Shown piece by piece: positions 16,932 to 24,703 of a stretch of 64,000 nucleotides of DNA (the stretch's first letter is position 1; each line of letters opens with the position of its first letter). The notes beneath the pieces were generated by a model, which saw only the letters and a program-made list of their open reading frames with translations, was not told the DNA's origin and searched no databases. Source of the DNA: Streptomyces sp. NBC_00271 (lineage in GTDB: Bacteria > Actinomycetota > Actinomycetes > Streptomycetales > Streptomycetaceae); assembly GCF_036178845.1 (NCBI RefSeq), contig NZ_CP108070.1, positions 10,416,001 through 10,480,000 of the forward strand, written 5' to 3'. Both the position numbers and the translations under genes were made by a program.

Positions 16932-17825
16932 TCAGCTGGCGAGGATCGTGTTGACGATTGGGATCATGACGAAGGCGAGCATGAGGATCACGGCGAGGGT
17001 GACCGGGAGGACCATTGCCGCGGAGGCCTCGTTGGCCTGTGCTTTGGCGTCGCTCAGCAGCGCGATGCGCAGCTGGCGGGCCTGGGACTGCAGGGTGGTG
17101 TAGACGGCGGCGCCGTCTCCGGCCAGGGCCAGGGTGTCGGCGGGCCGTGTCAGTTCGGGGATGTCGAGTTCGTCGCCGAGCTGCTTGAGGGCGTCCCATG
17201 GGGTGACGCCGGCGAGCTCGGCGTGGTCGAAGACCTGGCGCATCCGCTGGAAGATCCAGCCGTCGCCGACCTCGGCGGTCTGGGTGAGTGCCTGCCCGGC
17301 GCCGCTGTTGGCGACGCGGGCCAGGGCGACGCGCTCGAGGTAGGAGGCGGCGGCATGCCGCACGATGAGGCGGGCGGCGGCCGCGTCGCGTTTGACGTCC
17401 TGCCGGGGGCTGAACCAGAACAGCGCCCCGAGGAGGAGAGAGACGCCGGCCGGGATGGCGAACGGGAGTGGGGTGCCGGCGAAGGCGAGCATCGCCTGCA
17501 GCAGCTGGGGGGCGAGCAGACCGTACAGGGCGAACAGGACGCGCTTGCCGAGGTGTTCGGCCGGGGAGATCCGCAGCAGTCTGAGGTCGCTGAGCGGCAG
17601 GCGGATACGGACGCCGAACTCGTCGAGCAGCCGGGCGCCGACGCGTTCCGGCACGCCGCGCGCGCCGGGTGGCGCGGCGACGGGCATGGCGTTGGTGAAG
17701 TGGGCGGCGTCGAGGCGGTCCAGGACGCTGGCCAGGTCCGGCTTGGTGGGCAGGGCGGCGCGTACGGCGAGGCCGATCATCACGCCCGCCGCGGCCGCGG
17801 GCAGCACCGCGTTCATGGGGATCAT
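16932..17825 (-). CDS. tadC: TadC-like type II secretion F-domain membrane protein
   Basis: A 297-residue inner-membrane protein. It has an N-terminal helix (VLPAAAAGVMIGLAVRAAL), two central helices around residues 105-160 and a C-terminal helix (MVLPVTLAVILMLAFVMIPIVN). Between them is the GspF/T2SSF cytoplasmic helical domain. It should form the pilus assembly platform with TadB. The start overlaps the tadB stop by 4 bases (ATGA). Confidence 0.82.
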   Translation of the reverse strand: MIPMNAVLPAAAAGVMIGLAVRAALPTKPDLASVLDRLDAAHFTNAMPVAAPPGARGVPERVGARLLDEFGVRIRLPLSDLRLLRISPAEHLGKRVLFALYGLLAPQLLQAMLAFAGTPLPFAIPAGVSLLLGALFWFSPRQDVKRDAAAARLIVRHAAASYLERVALARVANSGAGQALTQTAEVGDGWIFQRMRQVFDHAELAGVTPWDALKQLGDELDIPELTRPADTLALAGDGAAVYTTLQSQARQLRIALLSDAKAQANEASAAMVLPVTLAVILMLAFVMIPIVNTILAS

Positions 17826-18739
17826 CGGGTGTCCCCTTCCAGGACGGCCAGGTGGGAGGGCAGCGGGTCGAGCAGTCGTGGGTCGGGCTTCGTGCGGGCG
17901 ATGCGGCGCAGCCACGACAGGGTCCATGCGAACAGGCCGCCCAAGACAATCAGCGCGACCTGTCCGACCGGGCTGGCGTACCAGCCGGACCAGGCGTTGT
18001 TCAGCATGCAGCCCATGACCACGATGCAGATGACGAGCGAGACCTGGCGGGAGGACTTGCGGACGGAGGCGCGGTCGGCTTCGACGTCACGGGCGTCGGC
18101 GGCCTGCTGGTGGATGGTCACCGCGAGCGCTTCGAGAGCGTCGGCCAGGCCGGGGCCCTTGTAGACGGCGTGGCTCTGGAAGAGCAGGACCACGTGGTCG
18201 GAGACGCCGTCGGCGAGCTCGTCCGCGAACATCGCGAACGCGAGATGGGCGTCCATGCCGGTGCGCAGCCGGTCGGCCAGGCGTTGCACGTTGCCCGCGA
18301 TCGGGCCGGGTGCGTTCTTCGCGGAGGCCCGCACGGTCTGGGTCAGCGAGATGCCCGCGGTATGGACGCCCGCGAGGTGGTTGAGCCACTGGGCGAGCGC
18401 TTCAAGGCGTTCGATGCGGGCCTGCGCCGCGCCTCCAGGGTGCAGCACGAACGGCAAGCCCAGGACGGCGGCGCCGGCGAGCAGGCCATGCACGGGCCAG
18501 CCCGTGTACGCCCATACCAGCAGGGTGACGACGGCGGCTGTGATGACGAGGTGGCGCCAGCGGCGCTGCCAGCTCTCGGGCAGTTCGTCCTTGGCGCGGC
18601 GCATCCGGGCGGCGATGCGGGAGGGCGGTTTGACGGGGTCGGGGATACGGCCGCGGAGTTCGCGGGCGGTGGCGACCGCGGCGATGACTGCCAGCACGGC
18701 GCAGCAGGCCGCGACCAGGGCGAGCTGAGACGTGGTCAC
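17822..18739 (-). CDS. tadB: TadB-like type II secretion F-domain membrane protein
   Basis: A 305-residue protein. Hydrophobic helices lie at the N-terminus (LALVAACCAVLAVIAAVA), at about residues 65-100 and at the C-terminus (VSLVICIVVMGCML, then VALIVLGGLFAWTL). The intervening segment with LEALAQWLNHLAG and GPGLADALEALA matches the GspF/TadB platform family. It starts with GTG at 18739 and is coupled to tadC. Confidence 0.82.
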   Translation of the reverse strand: MTTSQLALVAACCAVLAVIAAVATARELRGRIPDPVKPPSRIAARMRRAKDELPESWQRRWRHLVITAAVVTLLVWAYTGWPVHGLLAGAAVLGLPFVLHPGGAAQARIERLEALAQWLNHLAGVHTAGISLTQTVRASAKNAPGPIAGNVQRLADRLRTGMDAHLAFAMFADELADGVSDHVVLLFQSHAVYKGPGLADALEALAVTIHQQAADARDVEADRASVRKSSRQVSLVICIVVMGCMLNNAWSGWYASPVGQVALIVLGGLFAWTLSWLRRIARTKPDPRLLDPLPSHLAVLEGDTR

Positions 18740-18788
18740 TGGTCCCTCCGGGGCGGCGTGATCCGGTACGGGGCAAGGTGGCGGCCGG

Positions 18789-20354
18789 TCATTGTCGTCC
18801 CACCGTCTGCAGGGGCTCTCCCCACCAGCCGTGCGGGTTCTCGGCCAGCCACGAGCGGGCGATCAGGCCGGTGCGCTCCAGTTCGTCGATGAAGGACGGC
18901 ATGTTCTGGTAGATCGCGCGCGGGTCGCCACCGCCCGGGGCGAACAGCTCGGTGGTGGTGGGCCGTCCGGCCTCGCCGACGACGTCGTGAATCTCGTAGA
19001 TGTGGGAGACGAAGCGGTGCTTGCGGCCGCCGACGCCGGTTTCGTCGAGGTAGGTGAGGTAGACGACGACGTCGATCGCGGAGGCGATGAGGTGGTGGGC
19101 GGCCTCGGTGGCCATGCCGGCCTCGGTGCACAGCTGCACCAGGCGGGAGACGATGGCGTGCGGGCGGCGCACGTGCATGGTGCACATCGACCCGGATCCG
19201 CCGGCGGACATCGCCTGCAGCATGGGGACGATCTCGGTGGAGCGGACCTCGCCGACGATGACGCGGGTGGCGTTGTAGCGCAGCGCCGTCGCGAACATGT
19301 CCGCGATGCTGACCTCCCCGGCGAGCCGGTCACCCGTGCTTCGTTCACCGTTGGACTGGCGTGCTTCGAAGGCGAAAGTCACGGGGCCGGGCTTCGGGCC
19401 GGGCTCGTCCAGGTAGAGCTCACGGTCGGATTCGAGGGTCACCAGCCGTTCAGCGGGCGGGATTTCCCGGCCCAGGGCGCGCAGCAGGCTGGTTTTGCCG
19501 GCGCCCATGTCGCCGACCACGAGGACGTTCATCCGCGCCTGGACGCACGCGGTGAGGAACCGCTCCAGCAGCGGGTTGATCGACTGCCACTGCACGAGCT
19601 CGCCGATGCCGTGCTGGCGGATGCGGTGCTTGCGGATGACGACGGAGGGGCGGCTGGTGAGCAGGCTCGCGGTGACACGGGAGCCGTCGGGCATCCGGAA
19701 GCCGACCATCGGCGTCGCCTGCGTCAGGGCACGCTCACCCTGGCCGGACTGGCGTGCCATCCGATTGACCCACGTGATGAGCTCGTCGTGGGAGTCGGCG
19801 ACCTTGTCGATCGTGCGACGCGGGCGGTCGTAGTACTCCACGTGCGCAGTCAGCCCGTCGACCATGACGTCTTCGACGCCATCCTCGTCGAGGAGAGACT
19901 GCAGGCGTCCGCCGCGGAACATGGCGTCGTAGACCGCGGTGGCGATGCGGCCTTCCTCGTCCTGAGTCAGCGGGGTGTTGCCCTGCGCGTATTTGGCGGC
20001 CCAGTCGGCGACGGCGGTGTTGGCGAGCGAGCGGGCCAGGGCGCGCCGGTCCGGCTCGGCCATGGTGCGCTCGGGGTCCTTCTTGCTCAGCTCGGCGGAC
20101 ACGTCGGCCTGCAGGGCTTCGATGACCTCCCAGCCGACCGGCAGGAGTTCCGTCGGCAGTCCGGCCAGCCGGGGAACGGCCGTGGGACTGACGGTGCCGC
20201 CGGGCCCCGCGGGCGGCGCAGCCGCGGTAGGAGCCGTGGGCGGAGCGGGCCGCCGGTCGCCGAGCTTTCCGGTGAGCAGATGGGCGATGTCGTCGCGGCC
20301 CATCGGCGTTGGGATCTGCCCGTTGACGCCGGCGCGCTGGTGCGTGTCAGCCAC
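18789..20354 (-). CDS. tadA: TadA/CpaF-like secretion ATPase
   Basis: A 521-residue cytoplasmic ATPase of the PilT/VirB11 superfamily. Visible motifs are Walker A GDMGAGKTSL at about residue 283, an Asp box in VTLESDRELYL, Walker B in TRVIVGEVRS and a His box in MCTMHVRRP. The N-terminal domain carries the CpaF-type segment DEDGVEDVMVDGLT. It powers Tad pilus assembly. The GTG at 20354 has GAGGAGG 5 bases upstream and overlaps the TadZ-like gene by 8 bases. Confidence 0.88.
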   Translation of the reverse strand: MADTHQRAGVNGQIPTPMGRDDIAHLLTGKLGDRRPAPPTAPTAAAPPAGPGGTVSPTAVPRLAGLPTELLPVGWEVIEALQADVSAELSKKDPERTMAEPDRRALARSLANTAVADWAAKYAQGNTPLTQDEEGRIATAVYDAMFRGGRLQSLLDEDGVEDVMVDGLTAHVEYYDRPRRTIDKVADSHDELITWVNRMARQSGQGERALTQATPMVGFRMPDGSRVTASLLTSRPSVVIRKHRIRQHGIGELVQWQSINPLLERFLTACVQARMNVLVVGDMGAGKTSLLRALGREIPPAERLVTLESDRELYLDEPGPKPGPVTFAFEARQSNGERSTGDRLAGEVSIADMFATALRYNATRVIVGEVRSTEIVPMLQAMSAGGSGSMCTMHVRRPHAIVSRLVQLCTEAGMATEAAHHLIASAIDVVVYLTYLDETGVGGRKHRFVSHIYEIHDVVGEAGRPTTTELFAPGGGDPRAIYQNMPSFIDELERTGLIARSWLAENPHGWWGEPLQTVGRQ

Positions 20355-21219
20355 GGCCGCCTCCTCGCTGGGCCAGCCGGTCCAGGAGGCCCGAGAGCTG
20401 CGGGTGGGCCGGGGCGCTGGCGTAGTGCTGCTGAATGTGGCGGCGTGAGGCGAGCGCCTCGAACTGCTCGGTGGCGGTGCGGGCGTAGCGCAGCAGCGGG
20501 CTGCGGGCAAAGCCGCGCGACGGCTTCCCCCCGGTGGTGAGGTAGGCGGCAGTCTCCGGGTCCCACGGCAACGACGCCAGTACTGGGGCCTCGAGGGCCT
20601 CGGCGACCTGGTGCGAGCGGAAGGGTCCGTCCTCGATGAGGAGCAGGCCGAGCGCGTCGGATCCGGAACCGTGCTCGTCGAGTTCGGCGCGCAGGGGCCG
20701 CATCAGGTGGCGGGCCAGGGTGAGGCCCTGCTCGGTGCCACGGACGGCAAGCAGCACAAGGTCGGCTCGGTGCAGGAGCGGCGCCGGGGTGAGAGTGGGG
20801 TGCAGGTGCCCGGATTCCAGGGCCAGGCGCCCGGCGTCGACGAACACGTCGTGGCCGGCGGATTCGGCCATGACATGCAGGACGTCAGCGAGCGCCGGCC
20901 AGGTCCGGCTCAGGGATCCGGCCTGGGCCGGATCGGTCAGCCCGGGCAGCACCTTGCGGTGTCCGGCCTGGCCGTCCAGCGGCCACAGGTGCGACGCGAA
21001 CGCATTGGCCAGCTCGACCGGTCCGACGCGGTCGGCGGCCGCCAAGTGGTAGAGGCCGTATCCGGCACTGATCTGGCCTTGCAGCAGCCCGGCCCGGATG
21101 GTGCCGCCGGCCGGGTCGCACTCGGCGAGCAGGGACGGACGGCTGGAGGCCAGGGTGAGGGCGAGCGCCGCGGTGGTCACGCCACAGGACTTCGCGGAGA
21201 CGATACAGGTGACGGGCAT
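20347..21219 (-). CDS. tadZ: TadZ/CpaE-like ParA-family ATPase
   Basis: A 290-residue protein. It begins MPVTCIVSAKSCGVTTAALALTLA, where KSCGVTT stands at the deviant Walker A position, and continues with AECDPAGG (the Walker A' aspartate), as in MinD/ParA/CpaE relatives. The P-loop lacks the usual GKGG lead and has cysteine and valine instead, so ATP binding may be altered. TadZ proteins place Tad machines at the pole or septum. The position between the SAF protein and tadA fits that role. Confidence 0.75.
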   Translation of the reverse strand: MPVTCIVSAKSCGVTTAALALTLASSRPSLLAECDPAGGTIRAGLLQGQISAGYGLYHLAAADRVGPVELANAFASHLWPLDGQAGHRKVLPGLTDPAQAGSLSRTWPALADVLHVMAESAGHDVFVDAGRLALESGHLHPTLTPAPLLHRADLVLLAVRGTEQGLTLARHLMRPLRAELDEHGSGSDALGLLLIEDGPFRSHQVAEALEAPVLASLPWDPETAAYLTTGGKPSRGFARSPLLRYARTATEQFEALASRRHIQQHYASAPAHPQLSGLLDRLAQRGGGRG

Positions 21220-21220
21220 G

Positions 21221-21913
21221 TCAGTTGCTCCGCGGTTCACGGACCAGCGCGATGCGCCCCTGGGAGGCGCGGGTGGCCAGGACAGGGCCGTCGGTGGTGG
21301 CGACGGCAAGGTTGACGACGACGGACCCGGTGGCGTCCGGACGGGACAGCGACACGACAACCGCGTTGATCGAGGACGGGGCTGCCGCGTCGTCCTTCGT
21401 GCTGGTGCTATCGCCCTGAGCCGGAGTGGTGACGGCGAGGACCTTGTCGCCAGCGGCCAGAGTTCCGGCCGGGGCCTGGCCGCGTTTGACCAGTACGCCC
21501 ACCTGCTGCCTGGTGTCACCCAGACCGGTGCCCGCTGCAAGCTGCGAGGCGAGAAGCAGTCCGCCCTTGCGCAGGTCGACGGCCGTCCGCTTGCCGAGCA
21601 CGGAGGCCTTGTCGGATGCCTGCAATGGGGACAGGGCGGAGTCAGTGGAGACCTCGGCCACGGTCACATCCGCCGCTGTCAGGGCCTGTCCGGCCGGCAC
21701 GTCACGGGCGACGGCCAGCACCTTCGTACGGTCGCTCGCCGAGTTGACGGCCGCCGCCGCGCCCAGCGCTGCGACTACCGCAAGCACAATGCACAGGGCG
21801 GCTACCGACCAACGCCGCTCCCGCTTGACCGGTGGGGTCGTGGTGATCGGGATCTCGGGGCGGGCTGCCGTGCCTTGCGGACGTGGCACTGTCGGCGCGG
21901 CGGGGGTTTCCAT
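21221..21913 (-). CDS. SAF-domain CpaB/RcpC-like pilus assembly protein
   Basis: A 230-residue protein. It has a short cytoplasmic tail, one membrane helix (VAALCIVLAVVAALGAAAAV) and a SAF domain starting at KVLAVARDVPAGQALTAADVTVAEV. This is the CpaB/RcpC/FlgA family pattern, which assists pilus assembly at the cell envelope. The ATG is at 21913; the stop is one base from the tadZ start. Confidence 0.82.
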   Translation of the reverse strand: METPAAPTVPRPQGTAARPEIPITTTPPVKRERRWSVAALCIVLAVVAALGAAAAVNSASDRTKVLAVARDVPAGQALTAADVTVAEVSTDSALSPLQASDKASVLGKRTAVDLRKGGLLLASQLAAGTGLGDTRQQVGVLVKRGQAPAGTLAAGDKVLAVTTPAQGDSTSTKDDAAAPSSINAVVVSLSRPDATGSVVVNLAVATTDGPVLATRASQGRIALVREPRSN

Positions 21914-21954
21914 GACGGTGGGGCCTTCCAGGGGTTCGAGGGACGCGTGGCCAG

Positions 21955-22887
21955 TCAGTTGTTGAGGACCTGGACCTCGGCCACCGTGATGTCCACGGCG
22001 CTGCTACGGATCTCGGTGAGCTGGCCGGTCTGCCCGCCGCCCTGCCAGTCGATCGTCCAGGTGGAGGTCGCGGTGACGTGGTACTTGCCCGAGTACTGGG
22101 CGGAGGACGGCTGTTCGTAGAGGTGGCCGCAGTCCGGGGAGGGCTGTTTTCCGTATGCCGCCTTGTACGGGGTTCCGGCGGTGGCGCAGGTGACGGTGTT
22201 GCCGTCGCCCATCGTCCACACGATCTTCGTGACGTGGGCGGTCGCGGTGACGGTGACAGCGCCCGCGGAGGCGCTCTTGCTCTGTGGGCCGTATGTCTCC
22301 GCTGATTTCGTGTCCCATAGGTAGACCGGCATGCCGACAACGCCTTTGCCACCCGGTTTGGGAGTTATGCCGATTTCAGGGCCCAGGAGGGTCATCTGTT
22401 TCACGGCTTGTTGGGCCAGCTGGTCCGGGTCGACGGCTGCGGCGGTCGGGTCGGTTGCCGAGTACACCGTGCCGCCCGCCAACGGGTTCCCCGGGCATGT
22501 GACGTTGTAAAACGCGCCTTTGTCGCCCGGCTTCCAGTCGGCGGGCACGCCAGTCGCCAGCCGCGCTCTGGCCGGATCGGGCTGCGGGTTCATGAGTAGC
22601 CAATAGCAGCCGTCTGCCGAGTTGAAGTTGCCCATGCCGGGCCTCGAACACGGGACCGTCTGACCGCGGACCTCGCAGACACGCTTCCCGCCGCTCGTCG
22701 TGCCGGAACCGGACGGTTTGCTGCCTGCGGGTGAACCAGGGTCCTGGGCGGTGATGTCGCATTTCAGCTGGTCCGGGGGGCAGTCCACGCCGCCTCCAGG
22801 GCCCCCGGCTGCCGCGACGCCGGCCGAAGCGCCCAGCAGGACAAGGACCAGCTTCCCTAAGGAGGTTGTACGACGTGCTCTCAGCAT
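21955..22887 (-). CDS. Exported protein of the Tad locus, Cys-containing
   Basis: A 310-residue protein with a signal peptide (basic MLRARR, then LGKLVLVLLGASAGVAAAG). The mature part has about eight cysteines in the first and last thirds, a Gly/Ser linker and a beta-rich region (AVTVTATAHVTKIVWTMGDGNTVTC, with MGDG resembling a PKD-type turn). It is secreted and probably surface-associated. I cannot name the family. Similar exported proteins begin many actinobacterial Tad operons. The start overlaps the lipoprotein gene by 7 bases. Confidence 0.7.
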   Translation of the reverse strand: MLRARRTTSLGKLVLVLLGASAGVAAAGGPGGGVDCPPDQLKCDITAQDPGSPAGSKPSGSGTTSGGKRVCEVRGQTVPCSRPGMGNFNSADGCYWLLMNPQPDPARARLATGVPADWKPGDKGAFYNVTCPGNPLAGGTVYSATDPTAAAVDPDQLAQQAVKQMTLLGPEIGITPKPGGKGVVGMPVYLWDTKSAETYGPQSKSASAGAVTVTATAHVTKIVWTMGDGNTVTCATAGTPYKAAYGKQPSPDCGHLYEQPSSAQYSGKYHVTATSTWTIDWQGGGQTGQLTEIRSSAVDITVAEVQVLNN

Positions 22888-23474
22888 GTGCGCCCCCGGT
22901 CGATTTCGGTCGTCCAGATGATCCACTTGCCGTTCGAGTTGATCGCGGTCGCGTTGTACACCACCCGGACGGGCGCCGTCCCGACCGGGACCTTCTTGCC
23001 TGTCTTCACGTTCACTTCGTCGTAGTGACTGGTGTCCACGCAGTCAGCGATGGTCGCCTTCATCGGCTTCGCTGCGGTGTCGATACCGGTGATCTCAGGC
23101 GAGTTAACGGGCTCGCCCTTCAATACCGTGCCGTGGTCCTGGTAATAGATAAGCGTCGCCTTGATGTTGGACAGCGCCTTGTTGCCGGCGTAGTCCTCGA
23201 GCCTCGAGTCGAGCTTCGCCGTGGCGTACGTCCGGTTTCGTGCCTTCCACATGTTGCGGTAGGTGTCGAGGACCGCCGTTTTCTCCGCGGCATTGGGATC
23301 GACTGACTGCGTTGCCGACGGGGTGGCCGACTGCTTCGGACTGGCATCATTGCTGCCCGAGGAACAACCGGTTGTGACCGTGAGCACGGCCAGGGCCAGA
23401 AGCAAAACCGCGGTCCGGTGATGATTCCGGACGCGAACCGCCGAATGAGCAGTCGGTCGTGCGGAGCCTGCCAC
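22881..23474 (-). CDS. Putative lipoprotein of the Tad locus
   Basis: A 197-residue protein. An N-terminal arginine-rich stretch is followed by LLLALAVLTVTTGCSS, a lipobox-like end with the cysteine at about residue 35. A Ser/Thr/Pro linker leads to a compact domain with DTYRNMWKARNR and VRVVYNATAINSNGKWIIWTTE. This resembles a small NTF2-like fold by length and strand order, but that is inference. The GTG at 23474 has GGGGAGG 4 bases upstream. It is the first gene of the Tad operon. Confidence 0.72.
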   Translation of the reverse strand: MAGSARPTAHSAVRVRNHHRTAVLLLALAVLTVTTGCSSGSNDASPKQSATPSATQSVDPNAAEKTAVLDTYRNMWKARNRTYATAKLDSRLEDYAGNKALSNIKATLIYYQDHGTVLKGEPVNSPEITGIDTAAKPMKATIADCVDTSHYDEVNVKTGKKVPVGTAPVRVVYNATAINSNGKWIIWTTEIDRGRTC

Positions 23475-23776
23475 TCTTCCTCCCCGTATGGTTCGATTCA
23501 CTGCTGGCGGAGGCGTGCCGCATTGGACCACCCCGGTGGGCAGCGTGATCAAGCTGCCATGGTGCGTTTGCGTAGCGAGAAGGTTACGCATATGCCAGAT
23601 GGTTTCTGTCTGAATTAGCCAACAACATGGGTAACTTGGCTTAATTTCAGTCACATCCTGTCTTTGTAATCGCCAATCATCCTTGTCGGCGTTCTCCCAG
23701 CCCGGCCTTTTGGTGCTGGTGTGCGTCAGCCATGTATGTGGCGCCTCAAGCGGCCCTGATCGTGCACTTTGGAACA
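23475..23776. promoter_or_regulatory. Promoter/operator region of the Tad operon
   Basis: No gene is seen in this 302-base, comparatively AT-rich gap between the end of the conjugation operon and the start of the Tad operon. Two inverted repeats stand out: TGCGTA-N10-TACGCA (23569-23590) and TTAGCCAA ... TTGGCTTAA (23615-23644). Both lie 95-170 bases upstream of the first Tad gene, where regulators would act. Confidence 0.55.
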
Positions 23777-24703
23777 TCACAGCTCGGTCCAAGGCCGTGG
23801 CTTCCCGCCGGCTAGTGGTACCCACCGCGGTGCGGTCGAGCCGTGGGTTTCGAGGTCGTCGAGGACTGCGGCGCCGAGGGGCACTTCCCGGGCCAGGGCA
23901 GCGACGAGTGGATGCTGTGTGGCCATGGCCTGCAGGTCGTGGATCCGGTTGGCGAGTACGCGTGGTGTCGCGCCGGTCAGGATGAACAGCACGCGTGGGA
24001 AGACCGGATACCAGCGCAGCCAGGCCGCTCCTGCTCCGGCTTGCTGGCGTCGGGAGCGTGCGCGGCCGATGAGCTGCGGTTCGTACGACCACAGCCGCGC
24101 GTACTCGATCAGCTTGGACGCCAGGCGTTCGCTGCCCATGGTGGTGCGGTCGACTTCGATGAATGCCCGTAGTTTCGTGCGTTGTTCACTGCCGGCGAGG
24201 GTGTAGTGCATGACTGCGTCGGCGATGACTTTCTCGCCGTCGCTGAGGGGGTGGGAGACCTCGGGTGTCCAGTCCAGGTGGCCGTGTTCGTCACCGCGGC
24301 GGCGGGCGTCGGTGACGAAGGCCAGGTGGGAGCGGACCACGGTGAGGGTGTGTGGGGTGCGCAGGGAGGCGGCCGTTGCCGAGGTGATGGGGTAGGGGGG
24401 ACGGCCGCGCAGCGCCGGCCAGTCCCGGGTGAGGCGGGCGCCGTCGGGGGTCAGGAACCAGGCGCGGGACCGGTTGGACTGCGGCAGCACCGTGTAGTCG
24501 AGCAGGCCTTTGCGGCGCAGCTTGTTGAGCGGGTTGGAGAGGGTCTGCCGGGTCGCGTGGGGTCGCAGCAGGGTGTGGAGCTGGCTGGTGGTGGCCATGC
24601 GGTGCTGGGCGAGCGCGGCCAGGAGCTGGTGCGGCAGCGGCTCCATGGGGCTGGGCACGAGCCCGGACGGCTTGGACTGGGCGGAGAGCGGGGTGGTGGT
24701 CAC
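23777..24703 (-). CDS. Replication-relaxation family winged-helix protein
   Basis: A 308-residue protein. Residues about 30-75 (QLLAALAQHRMATTSQLHTLL, then LNKLRRKGLLDY) form a winged helix. A mixed domain follows with HTLTVVRSHLAFV, FIEVDRTTMGSERLASKLIEYARLW and LFILTG. This matches the replication-relaxation family (nicking-accessory/relaxosome-type proteins on actinobacterial mobile elements). It likely binds DNA at the transfer or replication origin. The GTG start overlaps the coupling ATPase stop by 4 bases. Confidence 0.8.
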   Translation of the reverse strand: MTTTPLSAQSKPSGLVPSPMEPLPHQLLAALAQHRMATTSQLHTLLRPHATRQTLSNPLNKLRRKGLLDYTVLPQSNRSRAWFLTPDGARLTRDWPALRGRPPYPITSATAASLRTPHTLTVVRSHLAFVTDARRRGDEHGHLDWTPEVSHPLSDGEKVIADAVMHYTLAGSEQRTKLRAFIEVDRTTMGSERLASKLIEYARLWSYEPQLIGRARSRRQQAGAGAAWLRWYPVFPRVLFILTGATPRVLANRIHDLQAMATQHPLVAALAREVPLGAAVLDDLETHGSTAPRWVPLAGGKPRPWTEL

